NCBI GenBank assembly: GCA_020310875.1
Contig: CM035413.1
Location: 180,983,364-181,047,363 of the forward strand
DNA from: Ceratopteris richardii
Lineage: Eukaryota > Streptophyta > Polypodiopsida > Polypodiales > Pteridaceae
Length of the DNA: 64,000 nucleotides
Direction of reading: 5' to 3'
Shown here: positions 42,269 to 54,123 of the stretch, one piece after another
How the letters are laid out: each line of letters starts with the position of its first letter
Position numbering within the stretch: the stretch's first letter is position 1
The notes under the pieces: model-generated
What the model saw: only the letters and a program-made list of their open reading frames with translations
What the model was told of the DNA's origin: nothing
Databases searched by the model: none
Program-made: the position numbers and the translations under genes

Positions 42269-42299
42269 AAGAGAAGACTTAAGCCAAAGTGTTTGGCTT

Positions 42300-42308
42300 G
42301 AGGGGGAG
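42300..42308 (+). other. Polypurine tract of E
   Basis: GAGGGGGAG directly before the 3' LTR, primer for plus-strand DNA. Confidence 0.9.
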
Positions 42309-42309
42309 C

Positions 42310-43418
42310 TGTTGGTGCAAACAAGCCTACACACATTGGCTTGGACCCTTAGACTTATTGAAGACAAGCATGGATAAAGGTTTATTAAGGCTTCACTCAA
42401 ATGAAGGCTCATGTGAACATATGCTTATATGTTCTTACTTCTTTACCCCTTGTAAAAGTCTATGTGACTTATCAGTTGGTTGTAATCACTTTAAATCACT
42501 TACCTACCACTAGAGTCGTGGATTTTTGATTGTTGAGATGGAGAGAATATCTCCCTACTTTTAGAAGAGAGATTCAAGGGAGCCTAAGTTTGAATTTCAA
42601 ATTCAAATGAAGATAAAACTCCTATAAAAGATGTACTGAAAAAGTCGCGGGGAACACTCTCATTCTAGCTCACTCCCCGAGGCATATTTTCCTTGTAACT
42701 CATTGTGTGTGAGGGCTACTCTATACCCAACAACACACTACCTCATTTAGCTCTGCTTGGCAAGCTAATGAGATTGTACAAACACATATATCAATAGAAG
42801 TATACATTCATCATCTCTGTTTTGTCTGAGTCACCTACTCCAAGTCTGTCAACTTCAAAGAGGCATTTCTCTGGATCTACTGAACCAAATCAAGTGTTCT
42901 ATAGCTCATTGGAACCAGCTCAAAGTCTACTACAAGCATACAAAATTTCAAAGGATTCCATTCAGCCATTTGGGAGAAAATCAAGTCGAGGTGCACACTG
43001 GTATTTGTCTGCAGAGTTCCTGAAAAGTCGGGGGTGATTATAATTTTGCTAAACTTATTTCTCAGTGCATAGTTAGTCAATTGAAGTGATTCCACTTGTG
43101 ATTGGTAGCTTACTAAGGTACATTGTTACTCCCAAAAGGAATTGTGCCAATTTTAAGTGTGCTGGACACACTGAGTAAAAGTCTGAGCAGGTATCACTAC
43201 AGGAATAGAAAGTTTTGCTTGATTTTTGAAGTACAAAGTTATCTGTTTTGGTTTGATCATTACCCAAACCATTTCCAAAGTACATATATGGTTTCTTTAT
43301 GTCATTTGGATGCTAAGCAAGTGTACTAAGCATCTCTGAAGAAAAAAGAGGGCAGGTGTGAAGCAGGTTTTGCAGCACCAACTGATTTCCTGAGTGCATC
43401 CATCCATCACTCTCAACA
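42310..43418 (+). repeat. 3' LTR of E (1109 bp)
   Basis: Same length as the 5' LTR and apparently identical to it. D's post-pol ORF resumes at 43424 after the CTACG duplication. Confidence 0.97.
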
Positions 43419-43423
43419 CTACG

Positions 43424-44138
43424 AACATGGAACAACGCGCCTTTACACCTCCTATACAATCCATGCTACGGTCCAGTCCCACGCCGCAGGTCTTGGAAGG
43501 CATTCAATATCAAGGTACAGAACAACGCGCAATGCAAGGAATGGCTGAACTACCCGTACATTGCGCCACCACAGGGACCACCGTCGGTAGCATATATGAT
43601 GGGAACCATTCTCCACTGGATGCCGCGCTTGAAGCCCATGCAAGATGTAGCAGCGCAAATGATGCTTAAAATCTTCGATATGATGCAAGTAGTCCTGAAG
43701 ACTTTTAGAAATGCAGCCGCACCACAGGTACGTCTCCCGGGGTTTAGCAATGGAAATTACGACTTGGTGTATGACATGAGCACCACCCCCAGTATTCGTG
43801 TGGCTTACGCCTGGCATGCACGCATCAAATACCTCCCTGCCTGCTACAAACAGACCTTCGAAGAAATGTTCAGATCAGGTTTCTGGGAGTATCACTCGGA
43901 GATTTTCGCACCAAAGCCAACACATCTGCTCCAACTTTTTGCTTGTGAACAAGCAATGTACTCAGAGTACTACACCACCCCGCAACCAGAGACCCCTGGT
44001 GCAATAAATTGGGATGCATTGGAAGCTGATCTAGCAAGAGGCTTAAGGATAGGAGAACATGAACTGGCCACCAATGTCATCCAATATTATATCGACCACC
44101 CGAGAGAACAAAGGTCTGTCAGGGGCGACAGACGCTAG
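43424..44138 (+). pseudogene. D post-pol ORF, C-terminal part
   Basis: After removing E and one CTACG the codon split at 36914/43424 is restored and the frame stays open for about 238 codons to TAG at 44136-44138. This part is globular and rich in aromatic residues (PLHLLYNPCYGP, TILHWMPRLKPM, IKYLPACYKQTFEEMF, LFACEQAMYSEYY), unlike the coiled coil before it. I do not recognise the domain. It ends in a basic RGDRR next to the polypurine tract. In-phase resumption shows E inserted after this frame existed. Confidence 0.75.
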
Positions 44139-44147
44139 GAAGGGGGG
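44137..44147 (+). other. Polypurine tract of D
   Basis: AGGAAGGGGGG two bases before the 3' LTR. It overlaps the stop codon of the post-pol ORF. A GTCTGTC/GACAGAC inverted pair (44114-44133) lies just upstream. Confidence 0.88.
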
Positions 44148-44149
44148 CG

Positions 44150-44740
44150 TGTTGGCATACAAAGCAACAGAGGAGTCATGCACAATACGGCAACAAGGCC
44201 AAATCATTTTTTCCCATGGATTATTTACAACTCAAGTGATTTTAATCACTACACAAACATTGTAAATCCCGTTTTTGGTAGAATAGACTCCATTTTGTGC
44301 AAGCCGAGGAGTCCTCGAGCTTGAGGAGTATTAGAAGTACCATCGTACCAAGTTTCATAATTTTTAGACTTCGTTTGAGCCCTCAAATAAGCCCTGGAAC
44401 CTAATTTTTAACTAGGCCGGACACTAGGTCTGGACAGGGCCAAAACTAGTCAAAAAACTATAAAAAGAGCTAGAGAGCTCATTTTTGGGGTTAGATTGTT
44501 TGTGAATTGAGCTTATGTAAGAGACCTATTGATTAATGAAAAGAACTCCATTGTTCCTCTCCTTGTTCTTGCCTTGTGTGCGCGTGTGTGTGTATGTGTA
44601 TGCATGCTTGTGTGCTTCTCACTCACGCACTTGTGCCTTCACTTGCTCATAGTCTTCATACTAGTCCTCACGTCTCCACGGATTGACAATTATGAGGTGA
44701 ATCTTCTCACGTTGGTACTCACCATTGTGCTAGAGTGACA
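44150..44740 (+). repeat. 3' LTR of D (591 bp)
   Basis: Partner of 8300-8890 with three differences. Followed by CCATT, the target duplication. Confidence 0.96.
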
Positions 44741-44822
44741 CCATTCCTTTTACATTTTAATTCAAACAAACTCAAAAATTGTTTTTACATATCTAGCAAG
44801 AGGGTTTTGTCTCTACATCCTC

Positions 44823-47800
44823 ATGGACCCTATGAACAACATGGAGGATTTTGGCGCATTACCTCTACCTGAGGTCACACTTGAGCAAAAACTGGAGCTC
44901 CTATGACATGAATTACGAGGCGCTCAGAACGAGATCTGACAGCATGACGAGATACTCGAAAAGATGAAAACTGATGAAGACAACCTTACGAGGGTGGTCA
45001 AAGCTATTGTCTCTGCCCAGTCGGATGGCACACATTCCAAGATTGCCGTTAAGAATTACCAATTTTTACGGTTTGATGGCCGGAAGGATGGCCCTTTAAT
45101 CCTTTCATGGCTTTCACAGTTTGATGATTTTTATACTGATGAAACCTATGCTGAAAGTGAAAAAGTCAAATTTGCCACTAACTATTTAGTAGGAAAAGCT
45201 CAACTTTGGTGGAATGTCTTGTGGCACAGTACACAGCGTCTAACAACATGGAAGGCTTTCCAAGATAAAGTGAAGGATTCTTTTCTTCCTCCTCAATACC
45301 TACATGTTCGATGTGCATGGACGATCCTTACATGGAAGGAGGGTGATATGGTTACTACCTACACGGAGCGGTTCTGGCAGAATTTATTATTGGTTGGAAT
45401 GCTTTGAAGATGTACCAGAGGATAGCTTGAAGTGGAAATATGAAGATGGTTTGGAGGTGGGAATCCAAGCTAAGCTTCACACCTTATGACCTACAACCCT
45501 CAACGAGGCTATATCTTTTGCCTATGATGCAGAGAAAGAATTCCAGTCCATAACCAAGTCACTTCATCTACAACAACCACGTCAATGAACACTTTTTGTT
45601 AAACCAAATCTTCCCATGAAACATACTTTTAATGCCCCATCTTACCCTAGTTTTCCTCGTCCACCACAATCCAATTACTCAACTGCACCTATTGCTTCAT
45701 CTCTCCAACCTACCAAACCACCTACCCTACAAACTTCAGCGATGGATGCCCAACAGAAGCGACCACGAATCACTTGCTGGAATTGTGGCGAACCTGGACA
45801 TACAAAAACGAAGTGCCGATTGCGACCTCTTAACATGAAACCAACGGCAACTCAATTACATAAGATGGAGGCCCATAATGACAAAATTCCTCCTCTTTGG
45901 ATAGAGGGATCATTGGAGAAGGACTTAAACATTTATTAGTACAAGAACTTAAATTAAAAAAGTTTCCTTCTTTGTATTAAGTAAAAGCTGCATTTCAAGG
46001 TAATCGTTATAATGTGATATGAGAAGTGCAAGCTGTATGATTAGCATAGGCCCATATATTGATTCACGAACATTTTTAATTGCACCTTTGCAATCTTACG
46101 ATGTTATACTAGGTATGCCTTTTCGTCATCATTATAACCCACGGATTGACTACCATACATATACCTTTAATTTTGAATTTAAAGCTCGAATCATTACTTT
46201 GTCTGCACTGCATGATTTCCAACCATTTTCGTTGATTAGTTATACTCAAATAAAATGTGCATTTAGGAAGGGATTCAATTCATGCATTGTCTTTGTCAAT
46301 GTCATCAATGATTATACTCATACACTTCCTGATGCACATCAATGATGTCATCAATGATTAAACCTTTCATGACTACTTATAAAGATTGTTTTATGTTTGA
46401 GTATCCCTCTGAAGTACCACCCTCTTGAGGATCCTTTGACCATAGCATAGATTTAGTCCCTGGTAGTTCTCCTCCTCATAAAGCACCTTATAGACATGGC
46501 CCACTACACCAAAAGGAAATAGAAAACCAAGTTAAAGACCTACTACAGAAAGGACTTATAAGGCCTAGTTCTTCCCCATTTGGAGCACCAATTCTCTTAG
46601 TAGAGAAGAAGAATAAAACTTATCGAATGTGCATTGATTATAGATCCCATAACAAGAATAGATACCCCATTCATCGAATAGATGATCTTTTAGATAAATT
46701 ATCAGGAGCTCGTGTCTTTAGTAAAATTGACCTAAAATCAGGATACCATCAGATTCGTATGACACAAAGTGATTTTTTAAAGACTGCGTTTAGAACTCAA
46801 ACAAGCCATTATGAATTTATGGTAATGCCCTTTGGACTTACTAATGCCCCTGCTACATTTGCATGACTGATGAATAATGTTTTTCTTGATTTCCAAGCTT
46901 TTGTTCTTGTATTTTTCGACGATATACTTGTTTACAATAAGAATGATAGTGAAATTGTAAACAAATGATAGTGAACATGAGAAGCATCTTAAAACACTTT
47001 TTCATTTACTATGAGAGAACACACTCTACGCTAATCCTGAAAAGAGTTACTTCTTTCAACGTAAGCTAGAATATCTAGGACATATTATTTCAAGTGAAGG
47101 TGTGCATGTGGATCCAAAAAAGATTAAAGTTATAGTAGAATGGCCTACACCACAATCAGTCAATGATGTTTGTTCTTTTCTTGGGTTGGTTAGTTTCTAT
47201 AAGAAGTTTCTTAAAAAATTTTCTTATTTAGCGTTGCCCCTTACCTTGTTATTGAAAAAGAAAATAAAATTTGCATGGGACTTACCCAACAACAACCCTT
47301 TGAAAAACTCAAACATGCACTTTCACATGCACCTGTTTTACAATTACCTGATTTTTCACAACCCTTTCATGTTGTTACTAATGCTAGTGGTTTAGGGATA
47401 GGTGCAATTTCAGTGCAAAATGATCATCCCATTGCATTTGAGAGTAGGAAGCTTAAGCCCTCAGAAAAGAATTATAGTACATATGATAAAGAATTGTTAG
47501 CATTTGTGCATGCTTTGTGAATTTGGAAACACTATCTTATGGGCTCTAAGGTTTTAATCAAAACCAATCAACAAGCTATTAAGCATTTATTAAATCAGCC
47601 CTTAATCTTTGATCGCCATCTTAAATGGGCATCATTCATTCAAAATTTCCAACCCATGATCCAATATCAGTCTGGTAAAGCTAATGTTGTGGCTGATGCT
47701 CTTAGCCGATTTCCTTCACATTATGTTGTTTTGCATAATATTTCTGCCATCCAAATACATTCTTTTCAAGAAATGGTTTCCACTTATGCATTTGATTTGT

Positions 47801-49190
47801 ATTTTTCAAGTGCATGGCATGAATTCAACAACAGTGCATCTTTATCTGATGAACATTATACATTTCATAATGGTTTTCTTTATTTTCAACATAGATTATG
47901 CATAACCCAAGCTTTTAAAGATTTTGTCATCAAAGAAATGCATGAACCATCTTACATGGGTCATAGAGGCATACAAAGCAGCATTTTTGTGTGCAACGAT
48001 TTCTTCTTTTGGCCACACATGGAAAAAGATATTGCGCATTATGTTTCTCAATGCATTGTATGTCAGTATGTAAAACGTCATCATGGTAAACCATTTGGAT
48101 TATTAATGCCACTTCCCATTCCGAATGAACCATATTGGGAACAGATTTCTATGGATTTTATCACATGTCTTCCAATCACTTCCTCACATAATGATATGAT
48201 TTGGACAATAGTTGATAGGTTTAGTAAATATGCATATTTCATTCCATGTAGGAAAACTTTTTCTACACCTCAGGCTGCAAAATTATTCATTAAATGCACT
48301 TTCCCACATCATGGATTTCCTAAAGTGATGCTATCTGATTGTGATGTTAGATTTTGTAATCATTTTTGGGTTTCCTTATTTCAAGATTTTGGTTCTAAAA
48401 TAGATTTTAGCTCTGCATTTCATCCCGAAAGTAATGGACAAAGTGAAGCTACAAATAGTACTATTCTTGATTTATTGCGTTGTTATTCATTAGATAGTCC
48501 CACTAAGCCATTGCTTCAATTTTCTTACGATAACACCACACACACCACTACTGTACGTGCACCTTTTGAAATTGTTTATGATAAAAGGCTTCCCACTCCC
48601 ATGTCACTCACCCAATCTGACATTCTGATGGTTGATTCTATTGCTTAAGTTCACATTTCTATACTTCATGATGTTCACGAGGACATTAGGAAAAGTCAAG
48701 AGCAATACATACGTAACATCAATACAAAATGATTAGCCAAGGAATTTAAGAAAAATGATCTTGTATGGTTGCGTATCATTAAAAGACGTCTCAGAAATAT
48801 TCTGGAGCATCCTAAAATTAAAATTGCACCACACTATTATGGACCATTTCGCATTATAGAAAAAATTAATGATAATTCATTTAGATTAGATATACCATTT
48901 GGAATATACATAACTCTTTTCATATTAGTTTACTTAAACCATTTAAAGGCACTTTACCACTCACTCCACTTCTTGATGGCCCTCCTTTGATTGAAGAACA
49001 ATATGAAATCTTGGTTCCTCAGAAAATAATTGATCATGATGTTACTACTACTCGTGCAAGTACTCAATACCATCGATATTTGGTTAAGTACAAAAATCAC
49101 TCTATTGAAGAATGTCAATGGATACATAAAACACAATTAACACCTCATTATGAACACTTAATTTCCGCATATCATACACAAACACATTAA
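44823..49190 (+). pseudogene. Decayed chromovirus (Ty3) gag-pol, element G
   Basis: Gag starts at ATG 44823 (MDPMNNMEDFG), with TGA codons near 44904 and 44937, then a chromoviral gag (KNYQFLRFDGRKDG, LVGKAQLWWN) to 45407 and a CX2CX4HX4C knuckle CWNCGEPGHTKTKC (about 45775). A protease remnant lies in 46019-46345. RT begins near 46550, with [25 protein letters not shown] and a TGA near 46865; its catalytic box reads VFFDDILVYN. RNase H covers about 47270-47700, the integrase finger ends CIVCQ (about 48060), and the core has SMDFITCLP, LSDCDVRF and NGQSEAT. A chromodomain-like end (YHRYLVKYKNHS and ECQWI, 48987-49190) marks it as a chromovirus. Many stops and frameshifts. D inserted upstream of gag and F just after the chromodomain. 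Confidence 0.9.
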
Positions 49191-49199
49191 TGTAATTCT

Positions 49200-49492
49200 T
49201 GTTGGGTGTGTGTAGAAGTGCGAGAGACACACAAGAAGCACACACAAGGAGCACAAACGCAGCAAGACACACGGAGAAGACGATGGCTGGAATAGCTCTC
49301 TCTATTGATTGATGAACTAAACTGAAGTAGGAGCTGAATACTATCCCTAAGTACAAAGTACCACCACATATGAGAGTATCAAGTATGTGGTAACATGGGG
49401 AAAAAACCTCTAGCCAGCACTAGAGTAAAAAGTGCCCATGTATAGGGAAAAGGTTCACATCAAAGCTACTCGAGGAACACATAAATGTAACA
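49200..49492 (-). repeat. 3' LTR of F (293 bp)
   Basis: TGTTGGGTGTG to ATGTAACA on the plus strand. Short for a Copia LTR. Confidence 0.93.
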
Positions 49493-49504
49493 AACCCCCC
49501 TGGA
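49493..49504 (-). other. Polypurine tract of F
   Basis: Minus-strand TCCAGGGGGGTT directly before the 3' LTR. Confidence 0.88.
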
Positions 49505-49538
49505 GCGAATGATGTGAACACATACAAGGAGTGAAAGA

Positions 49539-52500
49539 TTAGCCCACACGAGGTAATAAGCCTAAAGCTTTGCGAAAAGCTTCAAACTTTTCCCGTGGAA
49601 GAGCTTTGGTGAATATGTATGCCACATTATCTTGTGTAGGCACATATACCAAATCAATATCTCCTGCATGAAGGCGCTCTCTCACATAGTGATAATGCAC
49701 CTCAATATGTTTGGTCCGTGCATGAAACACTGGGTTTCGTGCAACAGCCAAAGCACTCTGACTATCTGTGAGAATATGTGTAGCAGCATCAATCTCCATG
49801 CAAAGATCCATCAATAGGTGTCTCAGCCATATACACTCCAGTGTAGCTATGAAAACTGCCCTGTACTCAGCTTCACAACTCGATGTCGCCACTGCAGGTT
49901 GCTTCTTACTCAACCAAGATATGCATGAGTCTCCAAGGAAAAAGCAATTACCACTAGTGGACACACGAGTATCATAACAACCAGCCCAATCACTATCTGT
50001 AAAAGCATGCAAGCATGGCTGAACATCTCTACCATAAAAGAGACCTAAGCTCAAAGTGCCTCGAAGATATCTAAACACATGTTTCACCGCTTGCCAATGC
50101 TTAGTGCCAGGGCTATGCATGAATCGACTCAACTGGGAAACTACATACTGTATATCTGGCCTTGTGTTGCATGCATATATAAGACATCCCACAACTTGCT
50201 GATAAAGAGAAGTATCAAATGCATCACTAGAATCCTCAACTGAGAATCTAAATCTTGTCTCAACTGGTGTGGAAACTAGCTTGCAATCCTCAAAGTCAAA
50301 ACGCTGAAGTAGTTTTTCAACATACTTTGCTTGATGCATAACAATCCCCCCCTCAACGGATACAAACTGGATGCCAAGATAGTAGCTCAAAAGACCAAGG
50401 TAAGTGACATCAAAAGTATGCTGCAAATCAGCCATAAGAATGTCAAGTTTTGCATCACATCACCCAGTCAAGAGTATGTCATCAACATAAAGAACAAGCA
50501 CTATAAGATCAGCCCCATTTTTGCGTACATAGAGTGTGCTTTCAATCGGACTACATGTGAAGCCAAGAGCAATCAAGTGCTTATGTATTTTGGCATACCA
50601 TGCACGTGGAGCTTGCTTGAGACCATACAAGGCTTTATGCAAGAGACAAACCATATGCTCTTTCCCTTTCATAGCAAATCCAGGAGGTTGCTTCACATAG
50701 ACCTCTTCTTGCAAATCTCCATTCAAGAAGGCTGTTTTTATGTCCAATTGATGCACTTTCCAACCTCGATGGGCAGCCAATGCAACCATGGTACGAATGG
50801 TAGAGCGATCAATGCTACCATCAGATTTTCTCTTAATTTTATAAACCCACTTTGTACCAATGGCTTTTGGCAATTCACATAACTCCCAAGTACCATTCCT
50901 ATGTATGGAATCCATTTCTGATTGCATAGCACTCATCCATTGTGGATCGTCACATGCATCTTCAAAAGAAAGTGGCTCTTCATTACATGCTGTAGCAATA
51001 AGAGAATAATCCACAAAATTACTTGATGCATGGTGAGAGCTTGATCTTGTTCTACCAAGTAAAGGTGCACTCAATTTGTTGTCCTGCAAAGTTTGTTTCA
51101 GCCACTTTGGCATAGATTGTGCACTCTTGATAGACATGCGTTCATTATGTAAAACATCTTCAATATGTACGTCATGCGTGGGCTGAATTTCATGCTCAAT
51201 TTCAACCATATTTGGACGCAAATGTTCAGCCATATGTGGCTGAAAATTTCCAACAGTTTTGGCAATTTTTGGCTGAATTTTTTCAGCCATGTTTGGCTGG
51301 AAATTCTCTGCATTTTCAGCCCTATTTGGCTGGAATTTTTCAGCCCTTTGAACCTCAGTTGGCTGGTCTACATGGCCATAGTCAAGCACACCATTTTGGA
51401 ACAAAGGCATGAGTGTATTGAACACATCTTGTGAGCTAACTGTTGGCAGTTTTTTGCATTCAAGTAGAGGGAAAACTGAATTTTCAGCAAATACCAGATC
51501 TCGAATCACAATAATTGTGTTCGTCAATGGATGGTACAACCAATATCCCTTACTTTCAGCACTATAACCAACAAATATATATTTCTTTGCCTTGTCATCA
51601 AGTTTGTGATGTTGTTGTGATGGCACAAGAGCATATGCCAAACAACCAAACACACGCATATGACTAACCATAGGCTTATGACCATTCCAAGCCTCATAAG
51701 GAGTGATGAATCTCAATGCTTTTGTAGGGCAGCGATTCAACACATAATTTGCACACATGACCGCTTCCATCCAAAACTTATGAGGAAGATGCTTTCCTTT
51801 AACCATACATCGTGCCATTTCAAGTAGAGTTCTATTTTTACGCTCGGCAACACCATTTTGTTGAGGTGTATATGGCACCATACATTGGTGTGAAATACCT
51901 CTTTCACAAAGAACAGCGTTAAACTCATGTGACATGTATTCACCACCACGATCCGTGCGTAGAGTCAAAAGCTTTTGTGAAGAAAAATTTTCAGCCATAG
52001 CTAAAAATGCTTTGAAGCAAGAAAATACCTCATTCTTTGCTTTCATAGGATACACCCATGTATGGCGAGTAGCATCATCAATGAAGGTAACAAAATATAC
52101 ATGCTTCCCAAAAGATGGAGTCTTGATGGGACCACATACATCACTATGAACAAGTTGCAATTTTCTTGTAGTGTGTGTGTGACTATCTTTTGGAAAAGAA
52201 GCACGATGCATTTTTCCAAGAATGCAACCTTCACATGCATGCTTTTCAATGGACTCAAGTGTAGGCAAGCCAATAACCATGTCCTTCTTTTGCAAGTAGA
52301 GCAAACTATTGAAGTTTAAATGACCAAAATGAGCATGCCAAAGCTCCATTTCAGCCATGGAAGAAGTATGAGCAACTAAGGCATTCGAGGCAGCCCTCTT
52401 GTATGTATCCATGCGATACAAACCATTACATAATGTACCGGAAATCACGATAACATCGCCATTGCTAAAATCATGAACCATACACTTATCATCAACAAAG

Positions 52501-53552
52501 TGTACATGAAGTCCAACTTTGGCAATCAACGGAACTGAAATTAAGTTCTTCTTGATACCGGGCACATACAATGCATTTTTCAAGAGAATCACACCTCCAT
52601 TTGCAGCCGTAAGCTCAATTTCTCCTACTCCAATGATAGGATAAGAGGCATTGTTTGCACACACCACATGTTCTCCTTTAGGTGCATCTTTCAAAGAGGC
52701 AAAAAATCTTTTGCATGATGTTATGTGCTTTGAAGCACCACTATCAAAGAACCAATCCGAATCAACCTCACTCACAACCATACATTAGAATGTAAAGAAG
52801 CATCATAATGACATGTAACAACACATGCCCAAAAATCTTGAGCCATGTTAGCTTCATCATTCTTTGCATTTGCTGAATTTTCAGCAATAGACATGCCCGA
52901 TTCCTTCTTCTTTTCATTGCGTTTAGCAAGCTTTCTACACTCATCAATAGTATGACCAGCCTTCCGGCAATATTTGCATCTCTTCTTCTTTTGCAAATCA
53001 CCATCATTAGAGGAATGAGTGGAAGAGGAAGCTTGAGGCTTTGGTTTTGATGAACCAAAAGCTGAACCATACTTGCTTTTCCCCTTTTGTGAGATAGCAA
53101 GTGCTTGCGTTCCTTCAATCAAACCACTCCTATTCACTCTAGATTGCTCTTCTTGCAAAAGAAGAGACACAACTTCATCAAATGCATACATATTAGGATT
53201 TCCTTTTGCAACCAAACAAAGTGTAAGAACATGACCGAATGTGTGGAACTATATGATGCTTCACTGAAAGCGCAATCAAAGCATCAGCTTGAGCATCTTT
53301 TCCATCCCATCTAAGCTGCTCCTGTGTAGGTGGAGAAGGAGAAACCACAGTACTTGAAGAAGAAGCTCCATCTGTGACAGTAGACTGTGAAGTAGAAGCA
53401 CCTGCCGGTCTTCGATCTACATCTGCCACTATGTTCCAAAGTTGTTTTGCAACAAGAACGTGCTTCATCATGTAAGACCACATCGGATAGTTGGTCCCAT
53501 CAAGCTTATCTTCAGCTTGAAGCATGCCAAACAAGTCATTGCTGCCCGCCAT
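49539..53552 (-). pseudogene. F gag-pol polyprotein, broken
   Basis: Start ATG 53552 (MAGSNDLFG). Gag has KLDGTNYPMWSYMM and runs to about 53200, where the frame shifts. A zinc knuckle CKYCRKAGHTIDEC (about 52980) is in another frame, and the first frame resumes at 52781. Then: protease DSGASKH, integrase finger CEGCILGK, core HSDVCGP, RTDRGGEY and PQQNGVAERKN, a repeat-rich linker (51345-51190), and RT with LDIKTAFLNG and YVDDILLTG. RT lacks about 28-30 residues at 50804/50805: after GSIDR the usual YKARLVAKG to FAPVA block is missing, in frame. A TGA follows YVDDILLTG near 50457. RNase H with DSDWAGCYD and the KHIEVHYHYVRERL end reaches 49539. Not functional. Confidence 0.92.
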
Positions 53553-53817
53553 TTCACTAAGGAGCAAGAATGTGACAAAATCTTCACTTCGACGAAAACT
53601 GAAATGAGTGCTGAAATTTCAGCTCACAAACCATCACTCTGATGGCGATTGTGACTACACGAATGGCTTTGAAATGGGGGTAAAACCCCAGCGCACCTGC
53701 TGGAAATGTTTTTGGGCTGCTGAAATTCACACTTCTATGCTCCGAAGTCGATTTGCACTGTTAAAGTGCGCACGCGTCGCGACGCGAAAAACCAAAACTT
53801 GAGAAGAAGCTGAACCT

Positions 53818-53829
53818 GCTCTGATACCA
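53818..53829 (-). other. Primer binding site of F
   Basis: Minus-strand TGGTATCAGAGC, initiator-Met type, one base from the 5' LTR. Confidence 0.95.
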
Positions 53830-53830
53830 C

Positions 53831-54123
53831 TATTGGGTGTGTGTAGAAGTGCGAGAGACACACAAGAAGCACACACAAGGAGCACAAATGCAGCAAGACA
53901 CACGGAGAAGACGATGGCTGGAATAGATCTCTCTATTGATCGATGAACTGAACTGAAGTAGGAGCTGAATAATATCCCTAAGTATTAAGTACCATCACAT
54001 ATGAGAGTATCAAGTATGTGGTAACATGGGGAAAAAGCCTCTAGCCAACACTAGAGTAAAAAGTGCCCATGTATAGGGAAAAGGTTCACATCAAAGCTAC
54101 TCGAGGAACACATAAATGTAACA
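53831..54123 (-). repeat. 5' LTR of F (293 bp)
   Basis: Partner of 49200-49492. Its inner end has TATTGGG where the other has TGTTGGG, so the terminal TG/CA pairing is mutated here. Confidence 0.92.

Larger units (their letters stand above)
36916..43418 (+). mobile_element. Copia retrotransposon E, full length, nested in D
   Basis: Two 1109-bp LTRs that look identical, CTACG duplicated at 36911-36915 and 43419-43423, an initiator-Met primer site, gag-protease, integrase-RT-RNase H and a GAGGGGGAG polypurine tract. Total 6,503 bp. This is the youngest insertion in the window. The only visible defect is a split of the usual single frame at 39653-39656. Confidence 0.98.
8300..44740 (+). mobile_element. 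Giant Ty3/gypsy retrotransposon D, host of insertions C and E
   Basis: Bounded by 591-bp LTRs (8300-8890 and 44150-44740) that differ at three bases by eye, and flanked by CCATT at 8295-8299 and 44741-44745. Order: LTR, tRNA-Asp primer site, 2-kb leader with hairpin repeats, gag-protease, RT-RNase H, integrase, second protease-like domain, WVPK repeats, long coiled-coil ORF, polypurine tract, LTR. Removing C with one TACC and E with one CTACG leaves about 17.3 kb, and both interrupted reading frames then resume in phase. A tRNA-Asp primer site, no chromodomain, no second RNase H and a post-pol ORF suggest an Athila-like position, which is inference. Several in-frame stops and one frameshift indicate this copy is no longer autonomous. 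Confidence 0.95.
49200..54123 (-). mobile_element. Copia retrotransposon F, full-length structure
   Basis: 293-bp LTRs at 49200-49492 and 53831-54123 differ at about 11 positions. Flanks are ATTCT (49195-49199) and ATTCC (54124-54128), a target duplication with one change. Minus-strand order from the right: LTR, initiator-Met primer site, gag, protease, integrase, RT, RNase H, polypurine tract, LTR. Older than D, C and E; coding is broken. About 4.9 kb. Confidence 0.93.
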
